A stretch of 64,000 nucleotides of DNA from Maridesulfovibrio bastinii DSM 16055 (lineage in GTDB: Bacteria > Desulfobacterota > Desulfovibrionia > Desulfovibrionales > Desulfovibrionaceae), in assembly GCF_000429985.1 (NCBI RefSeq), contig NZ_AUCX01000014.1, positions 62,001 to 126,000 on the forward strand, read 5' to 3'. The notes below the pieces were generated by a model. The model worked only from the letters and a program-made list of their open reading frames with translations. It ran no database searches and was not told the DNA's origin. The position numbers and the translations under genes are program-made. Shown here piece after piece: positions 21,872-30,092 of the stretch; within the stretch, counting starts at the first letter, position 1, and each line of letters starts with the position of its first letter.

Positions 21872-22727
21872 CCCGAAACGTCCAATACTGAGGTATCACG
21901 GTGGTAAATGGAAAATAGCTTCTTGGATTATTGCTCATTTCCCGCAGCATACAAACTACATAGAGCCGTTTGCCGGAGCTGCTTCGGTGTTGCTTCAAAA
22001 AGGTAGGGTTCCGTGTGAAGTTTTAAATGATCTGGACTGCCGGCTGATTAATTTGTTTCGAGTCCTGCAGGACAAAAAGCAGGCTGATGAACTGGCAAGA
22101 CGTTGCTCTTTAACGCCTTTTGCTCGTGCTGAGTTTGAGCTTTCATACGAAGAAACGGAAGATCCGATTGATCAGGTGCGGCGGCTTATAATTCGTTCTT
22201 TTTTTGGGTACGGGTCTAAATCATGCGTATCAATCACTAAAAACGGTTTTCGTTCCCGCCGGGCTGATACTAATAGTCCTGCAGTTGACTGGGCAAGCTG
22301 GCCGACACAGATTGAGATGTTTGTCGAGCGGCTGCGGGGAGTTGTAATCGAAAATCAGGACGCAACTAAAGTCATTGAAAGATACGATAGAGCCGACGCT
22401 CTGTTTTATGTTGATCCGCCGTATGTTCACAGTGAAAGAAATTTAAATCAAGGTTCGTATTTGTACGAGCTGACAGACGAAGATCACCGCGAACTGGCAG
22501 AAGCTCTGCATAATGTTGAGGGCTATGTCATTATAAGCGGATATCCGTCTAAACTATACGATGAAATTTATAATCTTTGGCCAAAGATTGAGCGCAAAGC
22601 CTACGCGGACCAAGCAAGCCCCAGAGCAGAAGTTCTCTGGCTGTCTCCGCGCACTGCTGAAGCACTGGAAAAAGAAAAGCTCCCGCTGCTCTGCGGGACG
22701 GATAAGGACTTGTTCGAACACGTTTAA
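21864..22727 (+). CDS. DNA adenine methylase, D12/Dam class
   Basis: This N6-adenine methyltransferase has the D12 order: an N-terminal LRYHGGKWK segment, SAM-binding motif IEPFAGAAS (residues 33-41) and catalytic DPPY near residue 183 (FYVDPPYV). Length is 287 residues, as in the family. The start at 21864 overlaps the nuclease-like gene and has GCGGAGGCGGT upstream. In phages such enzymes protect DNA from restriction; the paired upstream nuclease raises the option of a small restriction-modification-like unit. Confidence 0.88.
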   Translation: MSSPKRPILRYHGGKWKIASWIIAHFPQHTNYIEPFAGAASVLLQKGRVPCEVLNDLDCRLINLFRVLQDKKQADELARRCSLTPFARAEFELSYEETEDPIDQVRRLIIRSFFGYGSKSCVSITKNGFRSRRADTNSPAVDWASWPTQIEMFVERLRGVVIENQDATKVIERYDRADALFYVDPPYVHSERNLNQGSYLYELTDEDHRELAEALHNVEGYVIISGYPSKLYDEIYNLWPKIERKAYADQASPRAEVLWLSPRTAEALEKEKLPLLCGTDKDLFEHV

Positions 22728-22755
22728 ATCCGCATAAGCGGCGGGAGGAATAAAA

Positions 22756-22974
22756 ATGAAAGTACAAATAACAACAGTAAAAATGCCGGATACAGGATTT
22801 TTGAGATTACCTGAAGTGTTAACCTTTATCCCTATTTCAAAGTCTACTTGGTGGGATGGAATTCAAAAAGGTAAATTCCCAAAAGGTATAAAATTGACAG
22901 CCGGGGTCACCGCATGGAAAGTAGAAGATATACGAAAACTCATAGAAGAATTCTCACATCAAGAGGCTGCTTAA
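22756..22974 (+). CDS. AlpA-like excisionase / regulator (72 aa)
   Basis: The protein starts with a beta segment, then LRLPEVLTFIPISKSTWWDGIQKGKFPKGI, the AlpA/MerR-type helix-turn-helix used by excisionases, and ends in a helix. It is the last gene of the right arm, only about 90 bases from the att fragment, where lambda has xis. GGGAGG precedes the ATG. It probably directs excision or activates integrase expression. Confidence 0.75.
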   Translation: MKVQITTVKMPDTGFLRLPEVLTFIPISKSTWWDGIQKGKFPKGIKLTAGVTAWKVEDIRKLIEEFSHQEAA

Positions 22975-22991
22975 GGCAACATATTTTATGG

Positions 22992-23028
22992 GTAACAATG
23001 AGGGTAACTTAAATTCTTTCATTGTTAC
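22992..23028. repeat. Inverted repeat near the prophage end
   Basis: Perfect 10-base arms GTAACAATGA and TCATTGTTAC are 17 bases apart, and GGGTAAC also occurs twice directly (22990s and 23003-23009). The site lies between the AlpA-like gene and the att fragment. It could be an excisionase or integrase arm site, or end the right operon's RNA. Confidence 0.5.
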
Positions 23029-23061
23029 TTATAAAATCATTTAAGATGTTTATAGCAATAT

Positions 23062-23084
23062 TTCGATTCCCCCCGCCTCCACCA
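23062..23084 (+). mobile_element. Prophage attachment site: 3' fragment of a tmRNA-like gene
   Basis: The 23 bases start TTCGATT and end CGCCTCCACCA. They match a T-loop, the 3' half of a T-stem (CCCCC), a 7-base acceptor strand, discriminator A and CCA. The 5' half of the T-stem is missing (AATAT instead of a G-run), so this is a partial copy. The U at position 70 and A73 point to tmRNA (ssrA), though a tRNA is possible. The intact gene is expected beyond the left edge, next to the integrase. Confidence 0.6.
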
Positions 23085-23139
23085 TTTAAAATAAGTTAAT
23101 TCAATATGTTAATCTTATATAAACTTTGATTTAAGCAAA

Positions 23140-23159
23140 ATAGTCCCAGTATAGTCCCA
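23140..23159. repeat. Two copies of ATAGTCCCA at 11-base period
   Basis: ATAGTCCCA occurs at 23140-23148 and 23151-23159. Repeats of this size at one helical turn near an att site resemble integrase arm-type sites. They lie on the side away from the prophage genes. Confidence 0.35.
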
Positions 23160-23241
23160 TAAAATTATCATTACATCCCCCTTCCAGATTTAGCTTCATA
23201 CGTCTTCCATCACTTATTCAAAATTGCTGATAAATTAATAA

Positions 23242-23277
23242 AAGCTCCTACGATTTTTAAATCGTGGGAGCTTTTTT
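23242..23277 (+). terminator. Strong rho-independent terminator
   Basis: Fifteen-base arms (AAGCTCCTACGATTT with one G-U) and a tiny loop are followed by six T on the plus strand. It may be the original terminator of the RNA gene in which the prophage integrated, now separated from it. Confidence 0.7.
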
Positions 23278-23922
23278 GATGGTTGTGTAGATCAGGTTAT
23301 TGGGATTAGCTTGAGCTTAGTTATAGATAAAAAATAATACAGCTAGAGATAAAACTAGAAGCATCCGAGAAATCCTTTCAAGTGGAACTGCCCCCTGCAT
23401 TAGTCAAAAAAAAATATCCTACCCTTTTCTGCACATTCAATTAATCCGCAAATATATTTTCCTGACAATTGAATAGTTCTCCGCTGTGGCCATACTACAC
23501 CCAAAAAATTATGCCTCAGGCTTTGAATAAAATCATATTATCTTAAATTTTCTATAGGCATACGACTCCTTCAGATAGCCATAAATCATAAATTCTTTCT
23601 GACGTTGTCGACTTGCTAAAACTTATTAAAAGCAATCATTATGGAGTTGATTTCCAAGGAGTAGCTTAAAGGGATTACATTATGTTTAAATTCTGGATTT
23701 AAACTTCAATATTTAGGTCTGGTTATTAGCTTATTCTGTAAAAGTCAGGATAGTAACTTAAATTAGTTCATATAATCTTATTGTAAGAACATTAGATCAC
23801 TTCTCAATCAAATAAAGATAATTTTCTAAAAAAATTAAGTTATAAACCAACAGAACCTAACCGTTGAGCTACAAAATAAGACAACAAACACACAAAAAGA
23901 ATACAAGCCCATGTGATCCTAC
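23278..23922. other. AT-rich gene-less stretch after the prophage
   Basis: No frame longer than a few dozen codons with a ribosome site is seen on either strand. A short GC-richer patch around 23388-23400 (GGAACTGCCCCCTGC) may be an old insertion-sequence remnant. Otherwise the 645 bases look like degraded spacer between prophage and the next AT-rich island. Confidence 0.4.
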
Positions 23923-24570
23923 TTAATATTTATGTGGTTTGCAGTGAACTATAGTCCAAGGCAAAGGAGTTCGCACAGAGACAACTTCAGCATAGCTGGA
24001 AACCATTTTAACAAATTGAGCTTTTGTCCAATGCTGAAAATGCCCGGGGGTATTGCCTAATGCGTTTAAATACTTACCACGACACATATTTAGAATATGC
24101 CATAAAGGTTCATTTGGGACACTTACTATCAAATCCTTCCCAGTTATAGATAATAATTTTTTAAAAGCAAGCTCTGGATCAGTAAGATGTTCAAGGACTT
24201 CACAGCAAAGTACTACGTCTGTTATATCATTACAGCCTAAATCGTATATGCTTTTTTCTTCAAAAGTAATATCAAGATTACGTTCTTTTGCTTCCCTTGT
24301 AGCATTCTCTATTGAAGCATTACAAATATCACAGCCCCGAACATGAAATCCGTTCAAGGCCAACAGTCCTGAAATATGCCCCTCTCCACTCCCAACTTCA
24401 AAAATATTTTTTGAATCAACTTCTTGAAAAGTCATTAAAATATTTTTTAAAAAATTTTTAACAAGTAATCCCGCGAGAAAATTACTGTTGTGATATTTGG
24501 CAGTCTGCTGCACTCCATGAAACAAATCGGTTTTATTAATTTTAATTTTTCCCATTTTCAATATATCCAC
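23923..24570 (-). CDS. Class I SAM-dependent methyltransferase
   Basis: Residues about 56-68 (IFEVGSGEGHISG) form motif I of a Rossmann methyltransferase, with GCDI at the end of strand 2 and VVLCCEVLEHLTDP as the acidic motif before the substrate loop. Length is 215 residues. It is the last gene of a four-gene envelope cluster transcribed leftward, 85 bases after the mannosyltransferase-like gene, so it probably methylates a sugar, lipid carrier or related small molecule. Substrate unknown. Confidence 0.8.
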   Translation of the reverse strand: MDILKMGKIKINKTDLFHGVQQTAKYHNSNFLAGLLVKNFLKNILMTFQEVDSKNIFEVGSGEGHISGLLALNGFHVRGCDICNASIENATREAKERNLDITFEEKSIYDLGCNDITDVVLCCEVLEHLTDPELAFKKLLSITGKDLIVSVPNEPLWHILNMCRGKYLNALGNTPGHFQHWTKAQFVKMVSSYAEVVSVRTPLPWTIVHCKPHKY

Positions 24571-24654
24571 TTTTAATTAATTTAATTAATAAATCAGCAT
24601 AGGTAGTAATAATAATTGTTAATCTAAGCAATTATATCTGCTTTAAAACAATAT

Positions 24655-26040
24655 TTATTTAGCTTTGCGAGAATTCCACCATTTATTAAATCCAATAACA
24701 GAACCAAAAATTAAAATTGGTGCATAGGCTCCATTATATCTTGTTAAACCGTGAGTCGCTAAAGAATTAAAAATAAACATAGCAAAGGTTGGAAACAAGA
24801 CCATAAAAAGACAACTATTTTTATTCCTGAATGAAAAAAATACTGCGTAAACAAACAAAAAGTATACAGGTATATACAAAATACTAAGCATGGGGTTCAT
24901 CATTAACCTAAACCCTATTGGAATTGACATTAATAAATGTCTAATAGGATGTGCTAATATATTATGAATAGCCCTTCTCTTTAATATTGAGTCAGCTTTT
25001 AATGGACCTTTTTGTTTATATAGTTGATTATATTCAACTCTAGAAAGGTGGTACAATCCATTTTTATCATCACGCACAAGAGGTGTGTAATATTTTTTAT
25101 CGACAAATTTAATCAGGCTTTTTTTAAGTATAGGAGAACGTGACCAATACGCGAATGAAGCAAAATAAGAGGACCAAGGCATCATATTGTATCTTGACCT
25201 GAGTTCGAGAACAACGCCACCACCTGAGGATAAAAATTTCTTACCTGATATGTGTTCATTGCGCAGTTCCCAAGGATAAAATATTGAAATCCAGGCAATG
25301 CTCAGAATTAATAACCCTAAAATAGTTCTTTTAACATTTATCCTGTTAATTACGGAGTATAAAAAAGAAACAGCAATGAAAAATAATCCTACATATTTCC
25401 ATTGAGGCAAAACCATAGTCAACAGACCTAAAGATAATCCACTTATTAGAAAGAGTAATAATCTTGATTTCTTAAAAGCAAAATAGAGAGTTAATGAAAA
25501 CAGCATAAAGACAAAAGCTGCAAATTCTTCACGATATAACCTATAAATATATCTTTCTAAAAAAGGGTGAAATCCTATGAACCATAATGTAAAATATGCT
25601 GGAATTTTTCTCCCAAGATAATCCCAAACCATCCATGCAGTCATAAACGCTGTCATTAATAATAAAAAAGCTTGAACATACTTAAAATAAACCAATGAAT
25701 GATCAGATGTCAGCTTTCCTCCACTACCAGCAGCTCTCCAATTACTACTCTCCTTTAATTGTGGTATAACTTTGATAAGTCCTGCAAGAAAAAACGGATA
25801 GCCTGGTGGTCGATGATAATTAAAATTTGAATGATTTCCATCAAAAGATGAAGAATATATATTATTCTTAGCAAGATTGTATGCAATAGCTACATATTCT
25901 CCGGCATCGCCATCCAAGCTACCCCTATAATCCATTTTGAAAAAGCATACTACAGCAAAAAATAAAATAAAAATAAATACAGCAATAGTTATATTGCGTT
26001 CAATTTTTCTTATAAGTGATGAAAAAAAAGATTTTAACAC
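24655..26040 (-). CDS. GT-C glycosyltransferase (ArnT/PMT-like, GT39/83 type)
   Basis: A polytopic membrane protein of 461 residues with about ten hydrophobic segments. The first periplasmic loop has the acidic GDAGEY motif followed later by RPPGYPFF, the hallmark of undecaprenyl-phosphate-sugar-using GT-C enzymes. It would move a sugar from a polyprenyl carrier to an acceptor on the outer face of the inner membrane. It overlaps the GT2 gene by 7 bases; that GT2 enzyme is the likely maker of its polyprenyl-phosphate sugar donor. Confidence 0.75.
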   Translation of the reverse strand: MLKSFFSSLIRKIERNITIAVFIFILFFAVVCFFKMDYRGSLDGDAGEYVAIAYNLAKNNIYSSSFDGNHSNFNYHRPPGYPFFLAGLIKVIPQLKESSNWRAAGSGGKLTSDHSLVYFKYVQAFLLLMTAFMTAWMVWDYLGRKIPAYFTLWFIGFHPFLERYIYRLYREEFAAFVFMLFSLTLYFAFKKSRLLLFLISGLSLGLLTMVLPQWKYVGLFFIAVSFLYSVINRINVKRTILGLLILSIAWISIFYPWELRNEHISGKKFLSSGGGVVLELRSRYNMMPWSSYFASFAYWSRSPILKKSLIKFVDKKYYTPLVRDDKNGLYHLSRVEYNQLYKQKGPLKADSILKRRAIHNILAHPIRHLLMSIPIGFRLMMNPMLSILYIPVYFLFVYAVFFSFRNKNSCLFMVLFPTFAMFIFNSLATHGLTRYNGAYAPILIFGSVIGFNKWWNSRKAK

Positions 26041-27020
26041 TTAGTATTACCATCCACATCAATTTTTGATGTTACTTTTTCAATTTTTTCATCAAGATCA
26101 TATTGACTTACTTTCAACTGTTCTAACAATCTTCTGTTCACACCTATAAGGTCAGCAACAAAAGCGATTAAACCAGTCTGAACACCCATTACCAATAAAA
26201 CCCCGGACAGGACAACAGACTGAACATGCCCTGTCCCACTGCCTATCGCCCAATAATATAAATATCTAAGACCTAGAAGACCTCCTGACAATAAAAGTAT
26301 GGCAGATATTATGCTGAAAAATAAAAATGGACGATATGTTACTGATATACGTACTATAGTAACAATTGAACGCTTGATATAAGATTTTATACTGCTGAAT
26401 AGACGTGATGGACGAAGGTCTTCGTTAACTCTTATATCTACTGAAGTTATAGCCATATTGGCCTGTCCAGCTTGAATAATAGTCTCCAATGTATATGTAT
26501 AATTATTGAAAACATTCAGGAGCTTAGCAGCATCTCTACTTATAGCTCGGAAACCACTTGGTGCATCCATAACATTGGTCCCGCTTGCAGTCCTTACTAC
26601 CCAACTTCCAAGTCGCTGTAACATTTTTTTTAACGGTGAAAAATGCTCTATAGTCTGTATAGGTCTTGTGCCGACAACAATATCTGCTTTGCCTTCAATT
26701 ATAGGTGTTGTTAGCTTATGAATATCATCTCCGCAATATTGGTTGTCAGCATCAGTATTGACAATTACGTCAGCCCCAAGAGCGAGAGATGCCTTTAAGC
26801 CTGTCATAAATCCATGGGCGAGCCCCTTATTCCTTGGGTGAGAAACAACATAATTCGCACCATGTTTACGAGCAACATCTATAGTGCCATCTGAACACCC
26901 ATCATCAATAATAAGATATTCAACCTTATCAAATCCTACCACCTTACGTGGCAAGGCATCCAATGTAATCCCAATAGTTTCAGCCTCATTGAAACAAGGT
27001 ATCTGTATAATTAATTTCAT
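26034..27020 (-). CDS. GT2 polyprenyl-phosphate glycosyltransferase
   Basis: The GT-A domain begins IQIPCFNEAETIGITLDALP and has the DXD-type NTDADNQY near residue 90. The middle carries the GFRAISRDAAK segment typical of DPM1-like enzymes. Two membrane helices (about residues 232-252 and 265-288) and a short soluble tail follow. It would transfer a sugar from a nucleotide donor to undecaprenyl or dolichyl phosphate on the cytoplasmic side. The GT-C enzyme downstream would then use the product. Confidence 0.85.
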   Translation of the reverse strand: MKLIIQIPCFNEAETIGITLDALPRKVVGFDKVEYLIIDDGCSDGTIDVARKHGANYVVSHPRNKGLAHGFMTGLKASLALGADVIVNTDADNQYCGDDIHKLTTPIIEGKADIVVGTRPIQTIEHFSPLKKMLQRLGSWVVRTASGTNVMDAPSGFRAISRDAAKLLNVFNNYTYTLETIIQAGQANMAITSVDIRVNEDLRPSRLFSSIKSYIKRSIVTIVRISVTYRPFLFFSIISAILLLSGGLLGLRYLYYWAIGSGTGHVQSVVLSGVLLVMGVQTGLIAFVADLIGVNRRLLEQLKVSQYDLDEKIEKVTSKIDVDGNTKC

Positions 27021-27040
27021 AACGAGATATAATATAATGA

Positions 27041-27934
27041 TTAAAATTTATGTCTTTTGAAATTAGACAAGGCAAAACTGCCGCCAAAAAAAAATAAGTC
27101 TCCAAGCGTAGTAGTGGCACGAAATAAAATAGCAACCGACAAGGCATCAGGTTCAGACAAAAATCTTGCCAGCATAGCAGTCATGACAGCTTCTCTGACC
27201 CCTATCCCGGCAGGAGCACCTGGCGTAGCAATACCCAAAAACCATGCGGCTGTATATATTGAAATGACTGTCATAAAATCAACATTTGATACACTGTGAC
27301 TGCTTATGACAAAAACATAAAAAATACACCCTGAACTAATAAAAAATAACAAATCCAGTACACAAACTGAACAAATTGTTTTCCAAAGACTGTATATAGA
27401 AATATTTTTATTAAGGTTAACTGTAGATCTGCTAATAATTTTCAAAATTATATAAGGAGCAACAGCTAAAATTAAAATAGCAACAGAGAGGCTTATAACT
27501 GGAGAAACAGGTGGAGCTATCGGTAAATCTATCCAAGCACAAATGATTACTGCAGATGTAATCTGGCAAATAATTTCAAGCATAGAGGCAAAAGCTATAA
27601 CTTTCTGAGATATTCCAATTCGTGAAGCTATAAATTGTCTACCAACATAGTGTCCAACATTACCTGGAAAATATTTACCTATTGAACATCTTGTGTATAT
27701 ATATAAAAGATCTAAAATTGATTTTTCTTTATTTAGAATTTTAACAAATAAGAACCAACCAGAACCTAGTAAATAATAAAATAATGCATAAAAAATGCTA
27801 CCTACAAGAATATAGAATATTATACTTGAAGAAAAATTCAACCTAGAAATATTTAATAAAATTTTTTTTCCCAAGAATAAAACACTGAGGACAACAACGA
27901 CTAATCCAACAAAATTATAAATTTTTTTGTACAA
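27041..27934 (-). CDS. Flippase-like membrane protein (UPF0104 / LPG synthase TM family)
   Basis: About eight membrane helices span 297 residues. The family motif GKYFPGNVGHYVGRQF (residues about 90-105) and the C-terminal GAPAGIGVREAVM block are clear. This family shares the fold of the MprF flippase domain, and standalone members lie next to polyprenyl glycosyltransferases. It is the first gene of the cluster and may flip the lipid-linked sugar for the GT-C enzyme. Transport has not been shown for this protein. Confidence 0.8.
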   Translation of the reverse strand: MYKKIYNFVGLVVVVLSVLFLGKKILLNISRLNFSSSIIFYILVGSIFYALFYYLLGSGWFLFVKILNKEKSILDLLYIYTRCSIGKYFPGNVGHYVGRQFIASRIGISQKVIAFASMLEIICQITSAVIICAWIDLPIAPPVSPVISLSVAILILAVAPYIILKIISRSTVNLNKNISIYSLWKTICSVCVLDLLFFISSGCIFYVFVISSHSVSNVDFMTVISIYTAAWFLGIATPGAPAGIGVREAVMTAMLARFLSEPDALSVAILFRATTTLGDLFFFGGSFALSNFKRHKF

Positions 27935-28295
27935 TTTTTTACCTTAATTAAATTGATGCCTGTAGATGTAAATTAAACTAATTTTAACTAAATATATTTT
28001 ATGGTTGCAGACCTTATAGACAATTTTTGATCAGCTAATATATTAAATTCAATAGATTGTAAAACTGTTTAACTATTCCAAACAGGAACTATACTAAACT
28101 AACAGTGCAATTATTCTATTTAAAAAACAATCATTCTTTCAAAATCATTTTTATGCTCAGTTAGAAAATCAATCAAATAAGACCTTGCCTGCAACTCAAA
28201 TTTATAATAATATTATTTAGATAGCTAAAAGAAATAAAATTTGCTATAATTTCAAATTACGATAAATTAGTTCTACTTTATCTATAGGGTCGAAA
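27935..28295. other. Divergent AT-rich intergenic region
   Basis: This 361-base gap separates the leftward glycosyltransferase cluster from the rightward NHL gene. It is about four fifths A/T and must hold promoters for both, but -10-like sequences are too frequent to choose one. No gene or strong hairpin is seen. Confidence 0.4.
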
Positions 28296-29288
28296 ATGAC
28301 AAAACAAATCTATATAATATTTTTAAGCTTTTACTTATCACTAGCTCTTTTCTCATCAATTGTTTTTGCGTCTCAAGGTACTATGATAAAAACAATACCA
28401 TTAGATGAATATGTGACTGGATTCGACATAGATTTTGATGGCTATATACATATAGCAACAACTTCAGGTATAAAAAAATATTCCAAGGATGGGAAATATA
28501 TAAAAACTTATGGCAATATTGATTACGCTAATTTTCCAACAGGAATAAGGATAGGAATAAATGGAAATATTTATGCACCATATCTTAACAATGAGATTTC
28601 AATTTTCAACCCGGAAGGCGAATACATCGCTTCCATTACAAAATTTGGTGCTGACAATAATAAATTTAAAAATATCGTTGATCTTGCCTTTGATAACTCA
28701 GGGGACATTTATGTTGCTGATAACGCCCTTCATCAAATAGTCAAACTAAATTCTAATGGACAATATTTAAATAAAATTGGAGGCCCTGAACATACAACTT
28801 CATATCTTTCAGCAGCTCAGTCAGTTGTAGTTGATAAACAAGGAATAGTATATGTAACTGATATATCAGCAGACAACTCGGGCATTAAAATTTTTGCGCC
28901 AGAAGGAATTTTCATAAAAAGAATAAGATATTTTCAACATGCAGAACCAATATTATTAAATGGTTCTCTGAAAAACTGGTCATGCGATTTTAATTCAATA
29001 TCGTTATTAAATGAAAGCTACATACTTGGATGTGAATCTAATGATAACATAGTGCATATTTTACCAACATCAGCACTCACAACAGATAATTTTATATACG
29101 TAGGCCGTATTGGCAATAATAACGAGAATGACAAAAACCTATTAGATAGTCCTAGAATTGTGAGAAGTGATAAAGATAATAAAATCTATATATTAACACA
29201 ACAAGGTTTGCAAATTTTTAAATGGTCTGGATTTCCTAATACCTCATCCCCCAAAAATTTAACATCAATTTTTTCTATACTTTTATAA
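28296..29288 (+). CDS. Exported NHL-repeat beta-propeller protein
   Basis: A signal peptide (residues 1-25, ending VFAS) precedes about five to six NHL-type repeats, visible as recurring D-x-x-G-x-IYVAD units: FDFDGYIHIATTSG, GINGNIYAPY, FDNSGDIYVADN, VDKQGIVYVTD and SDKDNKIYIL. Such propellers bind proteins or polysaccharide in the periplasm or outside the cell. The gene stands alone in an AT-rich island next to envelope sugar genes. No catalytic motif is evident. The weak GGGTCG before the ATG suggests low translation. Confidence 0.75.
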   Translation: MTKQIYIIFLSFYLSLALFSSIVFASQGTMIKTIPLDEYVTGFDIDFDGYIHIATTSGIKKYSKDGKYIKTYGNIDYANFPTGIRIGINGNIYAPYLNNEISIFNPEGEYIASITKFGADNNKFKNIVDLAFDNSGDIYVADNALHQIVKLNSNGQYLNKIGGPEHTTSYLSAAQSVVVDKQGIVYVTDISADNSGIKIFAPEGIFIKRIRYFQHAEPILLNGSLKNWSCDFNSISLLNESYILGCESNDNIVHILPTSALTTDNFIYVGRIGNNNENDKNLLDSPRIVRSDKDNKIYILTQQGLQIFKWSGFPNTSSPKNLTSIFSILL

Positions 29289-29506
29289 TACTAATTCAAA
29301 TTATATATTTTATTTTCTCAAAAAAAATGATAAGCAATATATTTAAATTAAATACTTCTTTTAAAAAAATTAATTTACCTATCCTCTAAACTACACCTCA
29401 CCGTATCTTACGGCTACACAAAACAAGGAGGCACAAGCCCGAATTATCAAAATTCCATATTAATTTTTGCCTAGACTGAATATGGGGCCGGACCTTTTCG
29501 AAAGAT

Positions 29507-29660
29507 TTAACTCAGTATGCCCGGTCTCTGGATGATCTTCATCTTGCGATAACACCCTTCAATTGTTCCTCTGTTCTTGCCGTAACGAAACATCCGAGAG
29601 CTTCATCTTTCCAACTCTTCAAAGTTTTTCCTAATGTCCAGAGCGGAGCAAATGTTATCT
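29507..29660 (-). pseudogene. Transposase remnant (ISL3-like C-terminus)
   Basis: On the minus strand one frame reads LGKTLKSWKDEAL, then a second frame, after a shift, reads RYGKNRGTIEGCYRKMKIIQRPGILS before a stop at 29509-29507. The RGTIEG-x-x-RKMK pattern matches the end of ISL3-type transposases (NG-x-x-EG-x-N-x-K-I-K). The rest of the gene and terminal repeats are not found, so this is a decayed fragment. It marks mobile-element activity at the right edge of the AT-rich island. Confidence 0.5.
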
Positions 29661-29924
29661 GCTGAAGTTGGTTTATTTTATCAAGCAATTCGAAAAGATA
29701 TTACAACTATTTTGTACCCTGATCCCAAGCAATTTATCAAATTTATAGCGCAAATGATAAATATTTCCGATGTTGTTTGTATTTGAAAATATTTTGATAA
29801 AAGATCTTGATTGTTATCATAAATATTAAATGTCCTTTTTTTGAGTTATCTTTCCATATCCATACCTGCCTAGTATACAACTCCACAGTACATATCAAAA
29901 AAGTAAAGCTCATTATAGCAACTA

Positions 29925-29960
29925 AACTGTTAAGGCTTAACAGTTATATTTACATGTAAA
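29925..29960. promoter_or_regulatory. Palindromic upstream activator site for the sigma-54 promoter
   Basis: A perfect inverted repeat with 10-base arms (AACTGTTAAG / CTTAACAGTT, one central base) covers 29925-29945, and a perfect 12-base palindrome TTTACATGTAAA follows at 29949-29960. They are about 90-125 bases before the -24 element, the usual distance for enhancer sites of sigma-54 activators. The likely binder is the AcoR-like protein encoded at 35251. Confidence 0.65.
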
Positions 29961-30050
29961 GTTTTAACTGTACATTACACTTTGGACTTTACACTTTTAT
30001 AGATTGGCATAACTATCCAAAATTATACAAATATTTTTCATAATAATACA

Positions 30051-30066
30051 TGGCACACCGTTTGCT
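30051..30066 (+). promoter_or_regulatory. Sigma-54 (-24/-12) promoter of the aldehyde oxidoreductase operon
   Basis: TGGCAC-N5-TTGCT matches the sigma-54 consensus, with GG and GC exactly 10 bases apart. It lies 27 bases before the ATG of the oxidoreductase gene. Confidence 0.85.
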
Positions 30067-30092
30067 TTTATACACTAAAAACGAGGTGCAAC

